Shown piece after piece: positions 16,711-24,294 of a DNA stretch of 35,160 nt. Each line of letters opens with the position of its first letter. Within the stretch, counting starts at the first letter, position 1. Below the pieces are notes generated by a model that did not search any database, was not told where the DNA came from, and saw only the letters and a list, made by a program, of their open reading frames with translations. Made by a program: the position numbers and the translations under genes. This DNA is from JAEUIZ01 sp046155605 (GTDB lineage Bacteria; Planctomycetota; Phycisphaerae; Phycisphaerales; UBA1924): contig JBJXFQ010000005.1 of the NCBI GenBank assembly GCA_046155605.1, positions 1 to 35,160 on the forward strand, in the 5' to 3' direction.

Positions 16711-17544
16711 ATGCACTCCGTTTCGCTCCTCATCCCCGCATCACTGTTGATCGGCTCCGCAGCCTTCGCCCAGGCCTATTCCGAGTCCTTCGAAGGCGGG
16801 AGCAACCCCTCCGGCTGGTCCTTCGGCGCGCCCAACGAAGGCCCGACTACGCCCGGCGGCGTCATCGGCACCTGGCACTACCGGGCCACAGGCCTCGACA
16901 CCACCATCCCCTTCCTCCGCTGTGCCGCCAACGCAACCGGACCCACCGGCAACTTCCGCGCCCGCCGTGTCGGCATGATCTCGACATGCCTCCGCGTGGA
17001 TGCCACCGACTTTCCAGTCTCCGGGCTCCCTCCCGCCGTCATCCTGATCTCGCTTAACGGCACGCCCGCCGATCCCTCCGACGACTGGGGTGCGTATGCC
17101 CTGAGCGGTCGCGGCCTCGGCCCAACCGGCGAGTGGCGGCGGCACCTCATCTGGCTCGACCCCACCGTCGCCACGCCTTCGCCCGGGTGGCAGTTCATCC
17201 AGTTCGGCCCCAACGCGCCGGCGAACCCCTCGTGGTCCGCGCTGGTCACACAAGTCGATCGCCTCGAGTTCTCCTTCGGCGATCCCTCGCTCTTCTACAT
17301 CTTCCAGATGTGGACCGTCAGCGCCGACGCGATCTGGCTCTCGCCGGGCTTGTGCTACCCCAACTGCGATGGGAGCACGGTGACGCCGTTCCTCAACGTC
17401 AATGACTTTGTCTGTTTCGTCAACCTCTTTGCAACCGGAGACCCCAGAGCGAACTGCGACGGCAGCACGGTTGTTCCCGCGCTCAACGTCAACGATTTCA
17501 ACTGCTTCAACGGAACCTTTGCCTCAGGCTGCAGCGCGCCGTGA
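16711..17544 (+). CDS. Secreted dockerin protein, type A (jelly-roll-like N-terminal domain)
   Basis: A 277-residue protein with signal peptide about 1-20 (ends AAFAQ). The mature part starts YSESFEGGSNPSGWSFG, a pattern common in secreted beta-sandwich domains of the choice-of-anchor or LamG-like kind, and holds the motif LNGTPADPSDDWGAY near residue 113, shared with the genes at 17902 and 18801. It ends with a dockerin: CYPNCDGS...LNVNDFVCFVNLF, ANCDGS...LNVNDFNCFNGTFASGCSAP. Ligand unknown; carbohydrate or polymer binding is possible. Start chosen at the ATG that directly precedes the signal peptide; a longer in-frame version would run back through the previous gene. Confidence 0.82.
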   Translation: MHSVSLLIPASLLIGSAAFAQAYSESFEGGSNPSGWSFGAPNEGPTTPGGVIGTWHYRATGLDTTIPFLRCAANATGPTGNFRARRVGMISTCLRVDATDFPVSGLPPAVILISLNGTPADPSDDWGAYALSGRGLGPTGEWRRHLIWLDPTVATPSPGWQFIQFGPNAPANPSWSALVTQVDRLEFSFGDPSLFYIFQMWTVSADAIWLSPGLCYPNCDGSTVTPFLNVNDFVCFVNLFATGDPRANCDGSTVVPALNVNDFNCFNGTFASGCSAP

Positions 17545-17575
17545 CCCATCGAGAAACCTCCCAAAGGGAACACCC

Positions 17576-17887
17576 ATGCCGATCATGACCATGTCCGCCG
17601 CCGTGTTGCTCCGTGCCCTTCCCGCGCCGGCCTTGCCCGCAATCTCCGCCGCCCCGCCCCCACCACCGGCGGCGCACGGCCCGGACTCGCCCGGGTGCTA
17701 TGCCAACTGCGACAGCAGCACGCCCGTTCCCTTCCTGAACGTCAATGACTTCGTCTGCTTCAACGAGAAGTTCGCGGCAGGGGACACCCATGCCAACTGC
17801 GACCAATCCACGATCGCTCCAATCCTGAACGTCAACGACTTCGTCTGCTTCAACAACCTCTTCGCTGCCGGATGCAGCGCGCCATGA
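17576..17887 (+). CDS. Stand-alone dockerin mini-protein, second copy
   Basis: A 103-residue protein: hydrophobic N-terminus (MPIMTMSAAVLLRALPAPAL) of signal-peptide type, a Pro/Ala linker to about residue 38, then the two-repeat dockerin (CYANCDSS...LNVNDFVCFNEKFAAG, ANCDQS...LNVNDFVCFNNLFAAGCSAP). It lacks any other domain, like the gene at 16385. It lies between two type A genes, 31 bp after one and 14 bp before the next. A second in-frame ATG four codons on is also possible as start. Its role is unknown. Confidence 0.78.
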   Translation: MPIMTMSAAVLLRALPAPALPAISAAPPPPPAAHGPDSPGCYANCDSSTPVPFLNVNDFVCFNEKFAAGDTHANCDQSTIAPILNVNDFVCFNNLFAAGCSAP

Positions 17888-17901
17888 AAGGACACGTCCG
17901 C

Positions 17902-18759
17902 ATGTCAACGTCTCGCACACTTCTTGCCGCTGTCGCGCTGGCCGGGTCCGCGCACGCCCAGTCCTTCACCGACTCGTTCGACAGCGGGGTCAACGTCGGC
18001 GGTTGGACCTTTGACGCTCCGGTCCAGGCCATCGTCTCGCCCGGCGGATGCCCGGCACAACCTCCAAGTCCCGCGTTTCTCCAAGGCTCAGCGCTGGTCA
18101 CCGACATACCCCGCCTCCGCACCGGAGACGGCGTTGCCTCGCCCTTCGTCGGTAACTATGCCGCACGCCGCGTTTTCTCCGTTTGGGTCGCCTTCAAGGT
18201 CTTTCAAGTCGACAGCCCAACTCCCGTCCTACTCCCCTCGGCGCTCCTCATCAGCCGCAACGGAACGCCTGCGGATCCGTCCGACGACTGGGGTGCCTAT
18301 TCCACCTGGACGATCACGACCGGCGTGATCGGCACATGGGGCGCGTATTCATATCACGTGCCCTCCGGCTCGACCGCCGCCCCGACCTACTGGACCTACA
18401 CGCGCCTCGGACCCAACGCCCCCGCCGCGCTCGACTGGCCCGCCCTTATGGCCTCGGTCGACGCCCTCGCGTTCACAGTCGTCGATTTCGCTGGCACGCA
18501 ACCGCAACGATCCTGGACCGTCGGTGCCGACGCGGTCTCCATCGTCTCGTTCACCGGCACCGGGGCGTGCTACGCGAACTGCGACGGCGGAACCACCGTC
18601 CCGTTCCTCAACGTCAACGATTTCATTTGCTTTCTCAATCGCTTTGCTGCCGGCGAGATGCTCGCCAACTGCGACCAGAGTTGGAACCCGCCAGTGCTGA
18701 ACGTCAACGACTTCATCTGTTTCAATGAGAGTTTCGCCGCCGGATGCAGCGGCCCATGA
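17902..18759 (+). CDS. Secreted dockerin protein, type A
   Basis: A 285-residue protein. Signal peptide about 1-20 (ends SAHAQ), then SFTDSFDSGVNVGGWTFD and, near residue 120, ISRNGTPADPSDDWGAY, both shared with the other type A proteins. The dockerin follows a short linker: CYANCDGG...LNVNDFICFLNRFAAGE, ANCDQS...LNVNDFICFNESFAAGCSGP. I chose the ATG at 17902, which has AAAGGA at 17887-17892 and begins a standard signal peptide; ATGs at 17872 and 17884 overlap the previous gene. Part of the operon. Confidence 0.84.
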   Translation: MSTSRTLLAAVALAGSAHAQSFTDSFDSGVNVGGWTFDAPVQAIVSPGGCPAQPPSPAFLQGSALVTDIPRLRTGDGVASPFVGNYAARRVFSVWVAFKVFQVDSPTPVLLPSALLISRNGTPADPSDDWGAYSTWTITTGVIGTWGAYSYHVPSGSTAAPTYWTYTRLGPNAPAALDWPALMASVDALAFTVVDFAGTQPQRSWTVGADAVSIVSFTGTGACYANCDGGTTVPFLNVNDFICFLNRFAAGEMLANCDQSWNPPVLNVNDFICFNESFAAGCSGP

Positions 18760-18800
18760 CCAAATCAAGTCGCGGCCGCCCGCAAGAAAGGACCTCCATC

Positions 18801-19676
18801 ATGAATCGCTTCTTTATTTCTCACGCCATCAGCGTCCCAGCCCTCCTCGCCGCCCTCTGCGGCACGGCCCTTGCCCAAGGACCCGTCCCCTATACCGAGC
18901 CCTTCGAGAACAACATCAACCTCGGCGGCTGGACCATCGTCGGCGGGCCCGGCGGCAGCATCATCCCCACCGGCGGCTACCCCGGTGCCTACTTCGGCGG
19001 CACCAACTTCGACTACCCGAGCCTCGAAACCCGCGGCCGCTCCTCCTTCACCGGCGACTGGTCCACCCGCCCCAGCACCACCATCGACCTCGACCTCGTC
19101 ACCTATTCCCAGCAGGGCACCATCTTCCCGCTCTCGATCATGCTGCTCTCCGATGCCGGCACGCCCAGCGACCCCTCCGACGACTGGGGCGCGTGGATGC
19201 TCGGCACGCAGGAAGTCCCCGCCGCCGGCACGGGCTGGATGTATTTCTCGATCCAGGTTCCCTCCGGCTCGACCATGGACCCGCCCGCGTGCTGGGAGTA
19301 CATCGACCTGGGCCAGAACCCGCCCGCCAATCGCAACTGGACGCTCCTCATGCGCGATGTCACGCAGGTGCGGCTCATCTGGTCGTCCCCGGGCACCACC
19401 AGCAACTTCCCCGCCTGGAACATCGGCATCGACAACATTCGCATCAAGCCGACGGCGTTCGATTCGACCTGCTACGCCAACTGCTCTCAGGGCACGTTCG
19501 TGCCCTACCTCTCCGTCCACGACTTCATCTGCTTCAACAACGCCTTCGCATCTGGATGCGCCTCGCCCGCGCCGTGCTACGCCAACTGCGACGGCAGCAC
19601 CGCCACGCCCTTCTTGAACGTCAACGATTTCATCTGCTTCCTGCAGAAGTTCGCCGAGGGATGCACCGCGCCGTAA
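18801..19676 (+). CDS. Secreted dockerin protein, type A, with an unusual 8-Cys duplicated dockerin
   Basis: A 291-residue protein. Signal peptide about 1-26 (ends TALAQ), then YTEPFENNINLGGWTIVGG and the shared motif GTPSDPSDDWGAW near residue 117. The C-terminus differs from all others here. Instead of one two-repeat unit with six Cys it has two closed one-repeat units: CYANCSQG...HDFICFNNAFASGC, the linker ASPAP, and CYANCDGS...NDFICFLQKFAEGCTAP, eight Cys in all. This layout is informative about disulfide pairing (see findings). AAAGGA at 18787-18792 supports the start. The ligand of the N-terminal domain is unknown. Confidence 0.84.
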   Translation: MNRFFISHAISVPALLAALCGTALAQGPVPYTEPFENNINLGGWTIVGGPGGSIIPTGGYPGAYFGGTNFDYPSLETRGRSSFTGDWSTRPSTTIDLDLVTYSQQGTIFPLSIMLLSDAGTPSDPSDDWGAWMLGTQEVPAAGTGWMYFSIQVPSGSTMDPPACWEYIDLGQNPPANRNWTLLMRDVTQVRLIWSSPGTTSNFPAWNIGIDNIRIKPTAFDSTCYANCSQGTFVPYLSVHDFICFNNAFASGCASPAPCYANCDGSTATPFLNVNDFICFLQKFAEGCTAP

Positions 19677-19704
19677 CCCGTCCATCTCCCCAAGCGAAAG
19701 GAGA

Positions 19705-20490
19705 ATGATGATTCGCCCTCGTTCCACTCGTGTTCTATCCGCCGCCTCGCTGCTCGCCTCCCTCTGCGGCAGCGCACTCGCCCAGCCCATGTCGCTCCCC
19801 ATCGCCACCACCGGCTCCGCCGCCGCACCCAGCATCATGTTCGATCTTCAGCCCGACCCTCTTTCCTCCGGGCTTACGCTGACCTCGATCTGCGCAACCC
19901 TCAACGTTCCCGCCGGAACTCCCGTCGTTCTGACGCTCTATGGCCGCACGGACTCGTACGTCGGACACGAATCCAGCCCGATCGGGTGGGCCGTGCTCCA
20001 ATCGCGACAGGTCGCCGCCGCCGGCCCCGCTCAGCCCACATGCATCAGCCTGACCGCCTTTCCGGGCATCTTCCTGCCCGCCGGGAGCGCTCGACGCGGG
20101 TTCGCCCTCCTCGCCGACACGCCTCCCGGGTCCACGATCCTTGTCGAAGCGGCCCCGCCCGCGCAGACGACCTACTCCGACGGCACGCTCCACCTGCACG
20201 TCGGCCCGGCCACCGGCTCGCCCCCCTGGTCGGCCATCATCGTGCCCGCCGCCGCGATGGTCGGACGAATCAACTACGAGCCCTTCACGCTTTGCATGGT
20301 CTACGCCAACTGCGACAGCAGCACGATCCCGCCCGCGCTGAATGTCAACGACTTCATCTGCTTCAACGAGTACTTTGCGGCGGGATTCTCCGGTGCCAAC
20401 TGCGACCAATCGACCACGATACCCATCCTCAACGTCCTCGATTTTGTCTGCTTCCTCAACGCCTTCGCGCGAGGTTGCACCGCGCCATAA
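19705..20490 (+). CDS. Secreted dockerin protein, type B
   Basis: A 261-residue protein with signal peptide about 1-27 (ends GSALAQ). The middle domain, about 165 residues, is probably all-beta and is related to the next three genes: a strand VVLTLYGRTDSYVGHESSPIGW, a middle FLPAGSARRGFALLADTP, and TYSDGTLHLHVGPATG. I do not recognise the family. The dockerin is CMVYANCDSS...LNVNDFICFNEYFAAG, ANCDQS...LNVLDFVCFLNAFARGCTAP; the first Cys is five residues before the second rather than three. AAAGGAG (19697-19703) precedes two adjacent in-frame ATGs at 19705 and 19708. Confidence 0.82.
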   Translation: MMIRPRSTRVLSAASLLASLCGSALAQPMSLPIATTGSAAAPSIMFDLQPDPLSSGLTLTSICATLNVPAGTPVVLTLYGRTDSYVGHESSPIGWAVLQSRQVAAAGPAQPTCISLTAFPGIFLPAGSARRGFALLADTPPGSTILVEAAPPAQTTYSDGTLHLHVGPATGSPPWSAIIVPAAAMVGRINYEPFTLCMVYANCDSSTIPPALNVNDFICFNEYFAAGFSGANCDQSTTIPILNVLDFVCFLNAFARGCTAP

Positions 20491-20500
20491 GGAGCCGACC

Positions 20501-21250
20501 ATGCGTCACGCCGTCACCGCTGTCCTCGCCCTCGCGCCAGCCGCCACGGCCCAGCCATACGAACTGCCGACGGCATCGACTCCGACCGGCTACTCCGGAG
20601 GCGTTGCTTTCGACATCGAGGCGGCGCACGCGAACGACCAGATCGTCGCCGATACCTTTTGCTTCCGCTTTGACGCGCCGCAGGGCACACCCATGACCGT
20701 GTTCATGTACTATCGCGTCGGAACGCACGCGGGACACACCACCAATCAGGGTGACTGGTTCTTCATCCGCCAATGGCAAGCCACCAGTCCCGGCCCGGAT
20801 TCGACCCTCTGCCTCTTCCTCGCGCCTTCCTACCTTCGTATGTACCCGAACTCGGTACCGCTTGGCGTCCTGTTCTATGTGGCGGGAGGCCCGAAGATAG
20901 GGTACTCGACGATCCCGCCCGCAAGCCCGGCCTACAACGATGGCCGCCTGCGCATCTCCGGAGGCGTCGCCACGCCGTCCCCACCCTGGAGCGGCGTGAA
21001 GGTGGAACCGGCCATGTTCACGGGCTCGATCCGCTACAACGCGTACCCGCCCTGCTTCGTCTATGCCAACTGCGACTTTAGTTTCGTGCCCCCCGCCCTC
21101 AACGTCAACGATTTCGTCTGCTTCAACGAGATGTTCGCGGCGGGAAGTACGGGTGCCAACTGCGACCAATCAACGATCGCGCCCATCCTCAACGCCAACG
21201 ACTTCATCTGCTTCCTCAACGCCTTTGCCCGCGGATGCACCACGCCGTAA
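20501..21250 (+). CDS. Secreted dockerin protein, type B
   Basis: A 249-residue protein. The signal peptide is short (about 1-18, MRHAVTAVLALAPAATAQ). The middle domain matches the type B neighbours: TPMTVFMYYRVGTHAGHTTN, then a Cys-containing strand STLCLFLAPSYL, VPLGVLFYVAGGP and YNDGRLRISGG. The dockerin is CFVYANCDFS...LNVNDFVCFNEMFAAG, ANCDQS...LNANDFICFLNAFARGCTTP. The gene starts only 10 bp after the previous stop with AAGGAG (20489-20494) overlapping that stop, so coupled translation is likely. Function unknown. Confidence 0.82.
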   Translation: MRHAVTAVLALAPAATAQPYELPTASTPTGYSGGVAFDIEAAHANDQIVADTFCFRFDAPQGTPMTVFMYYRVGTHAGHTTNQGDWFFIRQWQATSPGPDSTLCLFLAPSYLRMYPNSVPLGVLFYVAGGPKIGYSTIPPASPAYNDGRLRISGGVATPSPPWSGVKVEPAMFTGSIRYNAYPPCFVYANCDFSFVPPALNVNDFVCFNEMFAAGSTGANCDQSTIAPILNANDFICFLNAFARGCTTP

Positions 21251-21273
21251 TCACACTCTCGGAGACGCCACAC

Positions 21274-22032
21274 ATGCCTCGCGCTCGCTCGCTCGCCTTC
21301 CTCGTCGCCCCCGTCGCCCTCGCTCCGGTGGCTCTCGCCCAGGAGTCGCTCACCACCACCTTCGCCGGTGGCGGCACCGCATCGGGGTTCATCTTCGACC
21401 TCTCCACCGCCCGCCCCGGCGGCTCGCGGCTCATCGCAGTTCACCTGACCCTCGACACACCCGCCTCCACGCCCGTCACCGCACGCCTCTGGTTCCACAA
21501 CGGCACCTACGTCGGCACCTCCACCAACCCTGGGGCGTGGACGCAACTCTTCTTCCCGCTCCGGGGCAACAGCGCCGGGCCGGGCTCGCCCACGACGCTC
21601 GACCTCCCGCCCTATGGCCTCATCGTCCTGCCCGGCACGACCCTGGCCGTCTTCATCGCGCTCGACACGCCCGCCGGCACCATCGCAAACTACACCCCGA
21701 TCCCGCCCGCTTCGGCGTTCTACACGTCCACGAACGTCCGCCTCGATGGCGGCATCGCCAAGGGCCCGATGGGCCTCGCCGGCCCCGATATCCCCGATGC
21801 CATGATCAACACGCGACTCGAGTTCATCGACGCGTGCGACGTTTACGCCAACTGTGATCGAAGTTGGATACCTTCCGCGCTCAACGTCAACGACTTCGTG
21901 TGTTTCAACGAGTTGTTCGCCGCCGGCTGCACCACCGCCAACTGCGACCAATCCACCTCGCCACCCATCCTCAATGTCCTCGACTTCATCTGTTTCCTCA
22001 ACGCCTTTGCCCGCGGCTGCACCACGCCATAA
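21274..22032 (+). CDS. Secreted dockerin protein, type B, with an extra cysteine
   Basis: A 252-residue protein. Signal peptide about 1-23 (ends PVALAQ), then SLTTTFAGGGTASGFIFDL, nearly the same opening as the next gene. Shared type B elements are TARLWFHNGTYVGTSTNPGA and TTLAVFIALDTPAGTI. In the dockerin the first repeat ends FAAGCTTANCDQ, so an extra Cys stands where other proteins have a non-Cys residue, giving seven. The second repeat is LNVLDFICFLNAFARGCTTP. GGAG at 21261-21264 supports the ATG at 21274; an earlier ATG at 21235 overlaps the previous gene and spoils the signal peptide. Confidence 0.82.
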   Translation: MPRARSLAFLVAPVALAPVALAQESLTTTFAGGGTASGFIFDLSTARPGGSRLIAVHLTLDTPASTPVTARLWFHNGTYVGTSTNPGAWTQLFFPLRGNSAGPGSPTTLDLPPYGLIVLPGTTLAVFIALDTPAGTIANYTPIPPASAFYTSTNVRLDGGIAKGPMGLAGPDIPDAMINTRLEFIDACDVYANCDRSWIPSALNVNDFVCFNELFAAGCTTANCDQSTSPPILNVLDFICFLNAFARGCTTP

Positions 22033-22077
22033 CCAACCCAAAGAGACACCGCCGCACCAGAAAGAAAGGAATCCTAG

Positions 22078-22878
22078 ATGACAACGCCGCGCCCGACGTC
22101 CCATCGCCCCGCCGCCCTGCTTGCCGCGCTCGCCCTGGGCTCTGGCGTACTCGGCTTCGCCGCCGACACGCTCGCGCAAGGAGGCTCGCTCACCACCACC
22201 TTCGCCGGCGGCTTCAACTCAGGCGGTGCGTTCTTCAACCTCAGTACCAATCGCCCCGGAGGCGTCTGGCTCCGCACCGTTCAGGTCCAGGTCACCGCGC
22301 CCACCGGCATCAACCTCTGCGGCAGCCTCTTCTATCGCCCCGGCGGCTTTGCGGGCCACACCACCTCCGCCGCCGGCTGGGAGCGGTCCTATTGGTACCC
22401 GCCCTGCCAGACGATCAACAGCGCGGGCCTCCCGACGCAATGGAACATCCACGGCATCAACCTCCACATCCCCGACGGCGTCACCATGGGCATGCTCCTC
22501 CACGTCGATGGCCCCAATCCCGCTGGCCGACTCGCCTGGACCTCGATCCCGCCCGCCGCACCGTCCTACACCAACGGCGGACTCACGCTCACGGGCGGCG
22601 AGGCCGTCACCGGCGCGTTCTCCGCCCCGACCATCCCCGGCGCGATGATCAACATCACGATGACGTACTCCCACACCGGGCCGTCGTGCTACGCCAACTG
22701 CGTGGGCGACAGCAACTCGCCGTGGCTCAATGTGAACGACTTCGCCTGTTTCATCAACATGTACGCCAATGGCAGCGAGTACGCCAACTGCGACCAGAGC
22801 ACGACACCGCCGATCCTCAACGTCAACGATTTCGTGTGCTTCCTCAACGCGTTCGTCGCCGGATGCTCGGCACCGTAA
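22078..22878 (+). CDS. Secreted dockerin protein, type B, last gene of the array
   Basis: A 266-residue protein. Signal peptide about 1-34 (ends DTLAQ), then SLTTTFAGGFNSGGAFFNL. Type B elements: CGSLFYRPGGFAGHTTSAAG, VTMGMLLHVDGPNPAGRLAW and YTNGGLTLTGGEA. Dockerin: CYANCVGD...LNVNDFACFINMYANGS, YANCDQS...LNVNDFVCFLNAFVAGCSAP. The first repeat is the most diverged in the array. AAAGGA lies before the ATG. The gene ends 45 bp from the convergent aminotransferase gene; the gap holds only a weak 5-bp hairpin (AGCGC-aca-GCGCT), not a convincing terminator. Confidence 0.83.
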   Translation: MTTPRPTSHRPAALLAALALGSGVLGFAADTLAQGGSLTTTFAGGFNSGGAFFNLSTNRPGGVWLRTVQVQVTAPTGINLCGSLFYRPGGFAGHTTSAAGWERSYWYPPCQTINSAGLPTQWNIHGINLHIPDGVTMGMLLHVDGPNPAGRLAWTSIPPAAPSYTNGGLTLTGGEAVTGAFSAPTIPGAMINITMTYSHTGPSCYANCVGDSNSPWLNVNDFACFINMYANGSEYANCDQSTTPPILNVNDFVCFLNAFVAGCSAP

Positions 22879-22923
22879 GCGCACAGCGCTCCACGCGATC
22901 GTGATGCAGGCGGCCAGCGCTCC

Positions 22924-24153
22924 CTACCCCCGGTACGCCTCGGCCACCTTCGCCACCGCCTCGCCCAGCACCCGGAAGTGTTCGTCCGAGAGGTCATGGT
23001 GCATCGGGAGCGCCAGCACGCTCTCGCACAGCCGCTCCGACACCGGGCACGACGCCCGCACGCCCTCGTCCGCAAACGCCGCAAACGCCGGCTGCCGCGT
23101 CAGCGGCCTTGGGTAGTGAACCGCCGTCGGCACGCCCTCGGCCTTGAGCGCCGCCGCGAACTCGTCCCGCGTACACGCAAACCGCGCCAGGTCGAGGCGC
23201 ATCACATACAAGTGGTACACCGAGGTGCCCTTGGCTGTCGTCTTGGGCGCGATGAGGCCCGGAATCTTCGCGAGGATCGCGTCGTAGCGTGCCGCGTTGG
23301 CCTGCCGCTGCCTGGTTTGCGCCTCGAGCCGATCGAGGCGCGAGCACCCGATCGCCGCGGTGATGTCGTTCATCCGGTAGTTGTACCCCACGCGCTCGTG
23401 GATGTACTTCTCGGTCTCCCCGTGGCTGCGCAGCAGGCGGATGTCCCGTGCCAGCCCGTCGTCGTTGCACGTCAGCATCCCGCCCTCGCCGGTCGCGAGG
23501 TTTTTAGTGGCATAGAACGAGTACGTCACCGCGTCGCCATACGTCCCGATGCCCTTGCCGTCATAGGTCGCGAGGTGGCTCTGGGCCGCGTCATAGATCA
23601 CGCGCAGCCCGTGCTTGCCCGCGAGCGTCTGTAGTGCTCCGATATCGACCACGCCGCCATAGAGGTGCGTCGCCGCGATCGCGGTGGTCTTGGGCGTGCG
23701 CTTGCGGGCCGCGTCCGCCGGGTCCATCTGATACGTCTCGGGAATGGCGTCGACAAACACCGGCCGCGCGCCCCGCGCCACCACCATCGACACCGTCGCG
23801 ATGTACGACCACGCCGGCACGAGCACGTCGTCGCCGGCCTTGAAGAGCGGCTCATAGGCCAGTTGCAGCGCGCACGTCCCGTTCGCGCAGGTCATCGCGT
23901 GCTTGGCCCCGGAGATCGCCGCCATCCGCGACTCGAGTTCCTCGCACTTCTTCGCCGCCCGCAGCATCCCCGAGCGCAGCACCGCCGTCGCCGCCGCGAT
24001 GTCCGCCTCCGAGAGCGCCGTGGACATGAACGGCACGGGCGTGGATGACACCGGTGTCCCGCCCTTGATTGCCAACTTCCCCAGCCCCACCACCGGCGAC
24101 GCCACCTCCACCGGCCGACGCACACCGACTCCGCCAGTCACGCCTTGCGCCAT
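22924..24153 (-). CDS. DegT/DnrJ/EryC1/StrS-family PLP-dependent aminotransferase
   Basis: A fold-type I aminotransferase of 409 residues, the family that usually makes amino-sugars on nucleotide sugars. Seen: PVPFMSTALSEADIAAATAV near the start, the aromatic/substrate loop WSYIATVSMVVARGARPVFV, the PLP-pyridine Asp D188 (VIYDAAQSH), and the Schiff-base Lys K217 in YSFYATKNLATGEGG, then HGETEKYIHERVGYNYRMND and VYHLYVMRL. I chose the ATG at 24153 because GGAGG lies 5 nt before it; the ATG at 24165 gives only four more residues. It stands alone with neighbours convergent or 141 bp away. The sugar substrate cannot be told from sequence. A role in surface glycans is likely. Confidence 0.9.
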   Translation of the reverse strand: MAQGVTGGVGVRRPVEVASPVVGLGKLAIKGGTPVSSTPVPFMSTALSEADIAAATAVLRSGMLRAAKKCEELESRMAAISGAKHAMTCANGTCALQLAYEPLFKAGDDVLVPAWSYIATVSMVVARGARPVFVDAIPETYQMDPADAARKRTPKTTAIAATHLYGGVVDIGALQTLAGKHGLRVIYDAAQSHLATYDGKGIGTYGDAVTYSFYATKNLATGEGGMLTCNDDGLARDIRLLRSHGETEKYIHERVGYNYRMNDITAAIGCSRLDRLEAQTRQRQANAARYDAILAKIPGLIAPKTTAKGTSVYHLYVMRLDLARFACTRDEFAAALKAEGVPTAVHYPRPLTRQPAFAAFADEGVRASCPVSERLCESVLALPMHHDLSDEHFRVLGEAVAKVAEAYRG

Positions 24154-24294
24154 ATCGACCTCCATGTCCCGCCAAACGGCGAGTGGGAACGATAGGAGGC
24201 CTCATAGTTTGGCATGCATCCGGCACCGATAACGAACGCCGAATCGCCCTGTCGCGCCCTCTGGCCTCGTCCCTCGCTCGCTCGGTCGCCGCTC

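Larger units (their letters stand above)
16477..22875 (+). repeat. Dispersed dockerin-coding repeats: 18 half-units in nine genes
   Basis: Each of the nine genes ends with two copies of an approximately 80-bp unit centred on CTCAACGTCAACGACTTC or close variants. With the gene at 15292 and the two minus-strand genes at 1 and 6443 the window holds 24 half-units. The copies differ mainly at third codon positions, so they are kept by selection on protein and could still recombine. Confidence 0.8.

Noticed and set aside
16018..22875. Regularly recurring approximately 20-bp sequence that could suggest a CRISPR or tandem repeat array
   Set aside because: The copies lie in frame at the 3' ends of genes and vary at third codon positions; they encode dockerin repeats.
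22879..22923. Terminator between the dockerin operon and the convergent aminotransferase gene
   Set aside because: Only a 5-bp hairpin with no T-run; too weak to call.
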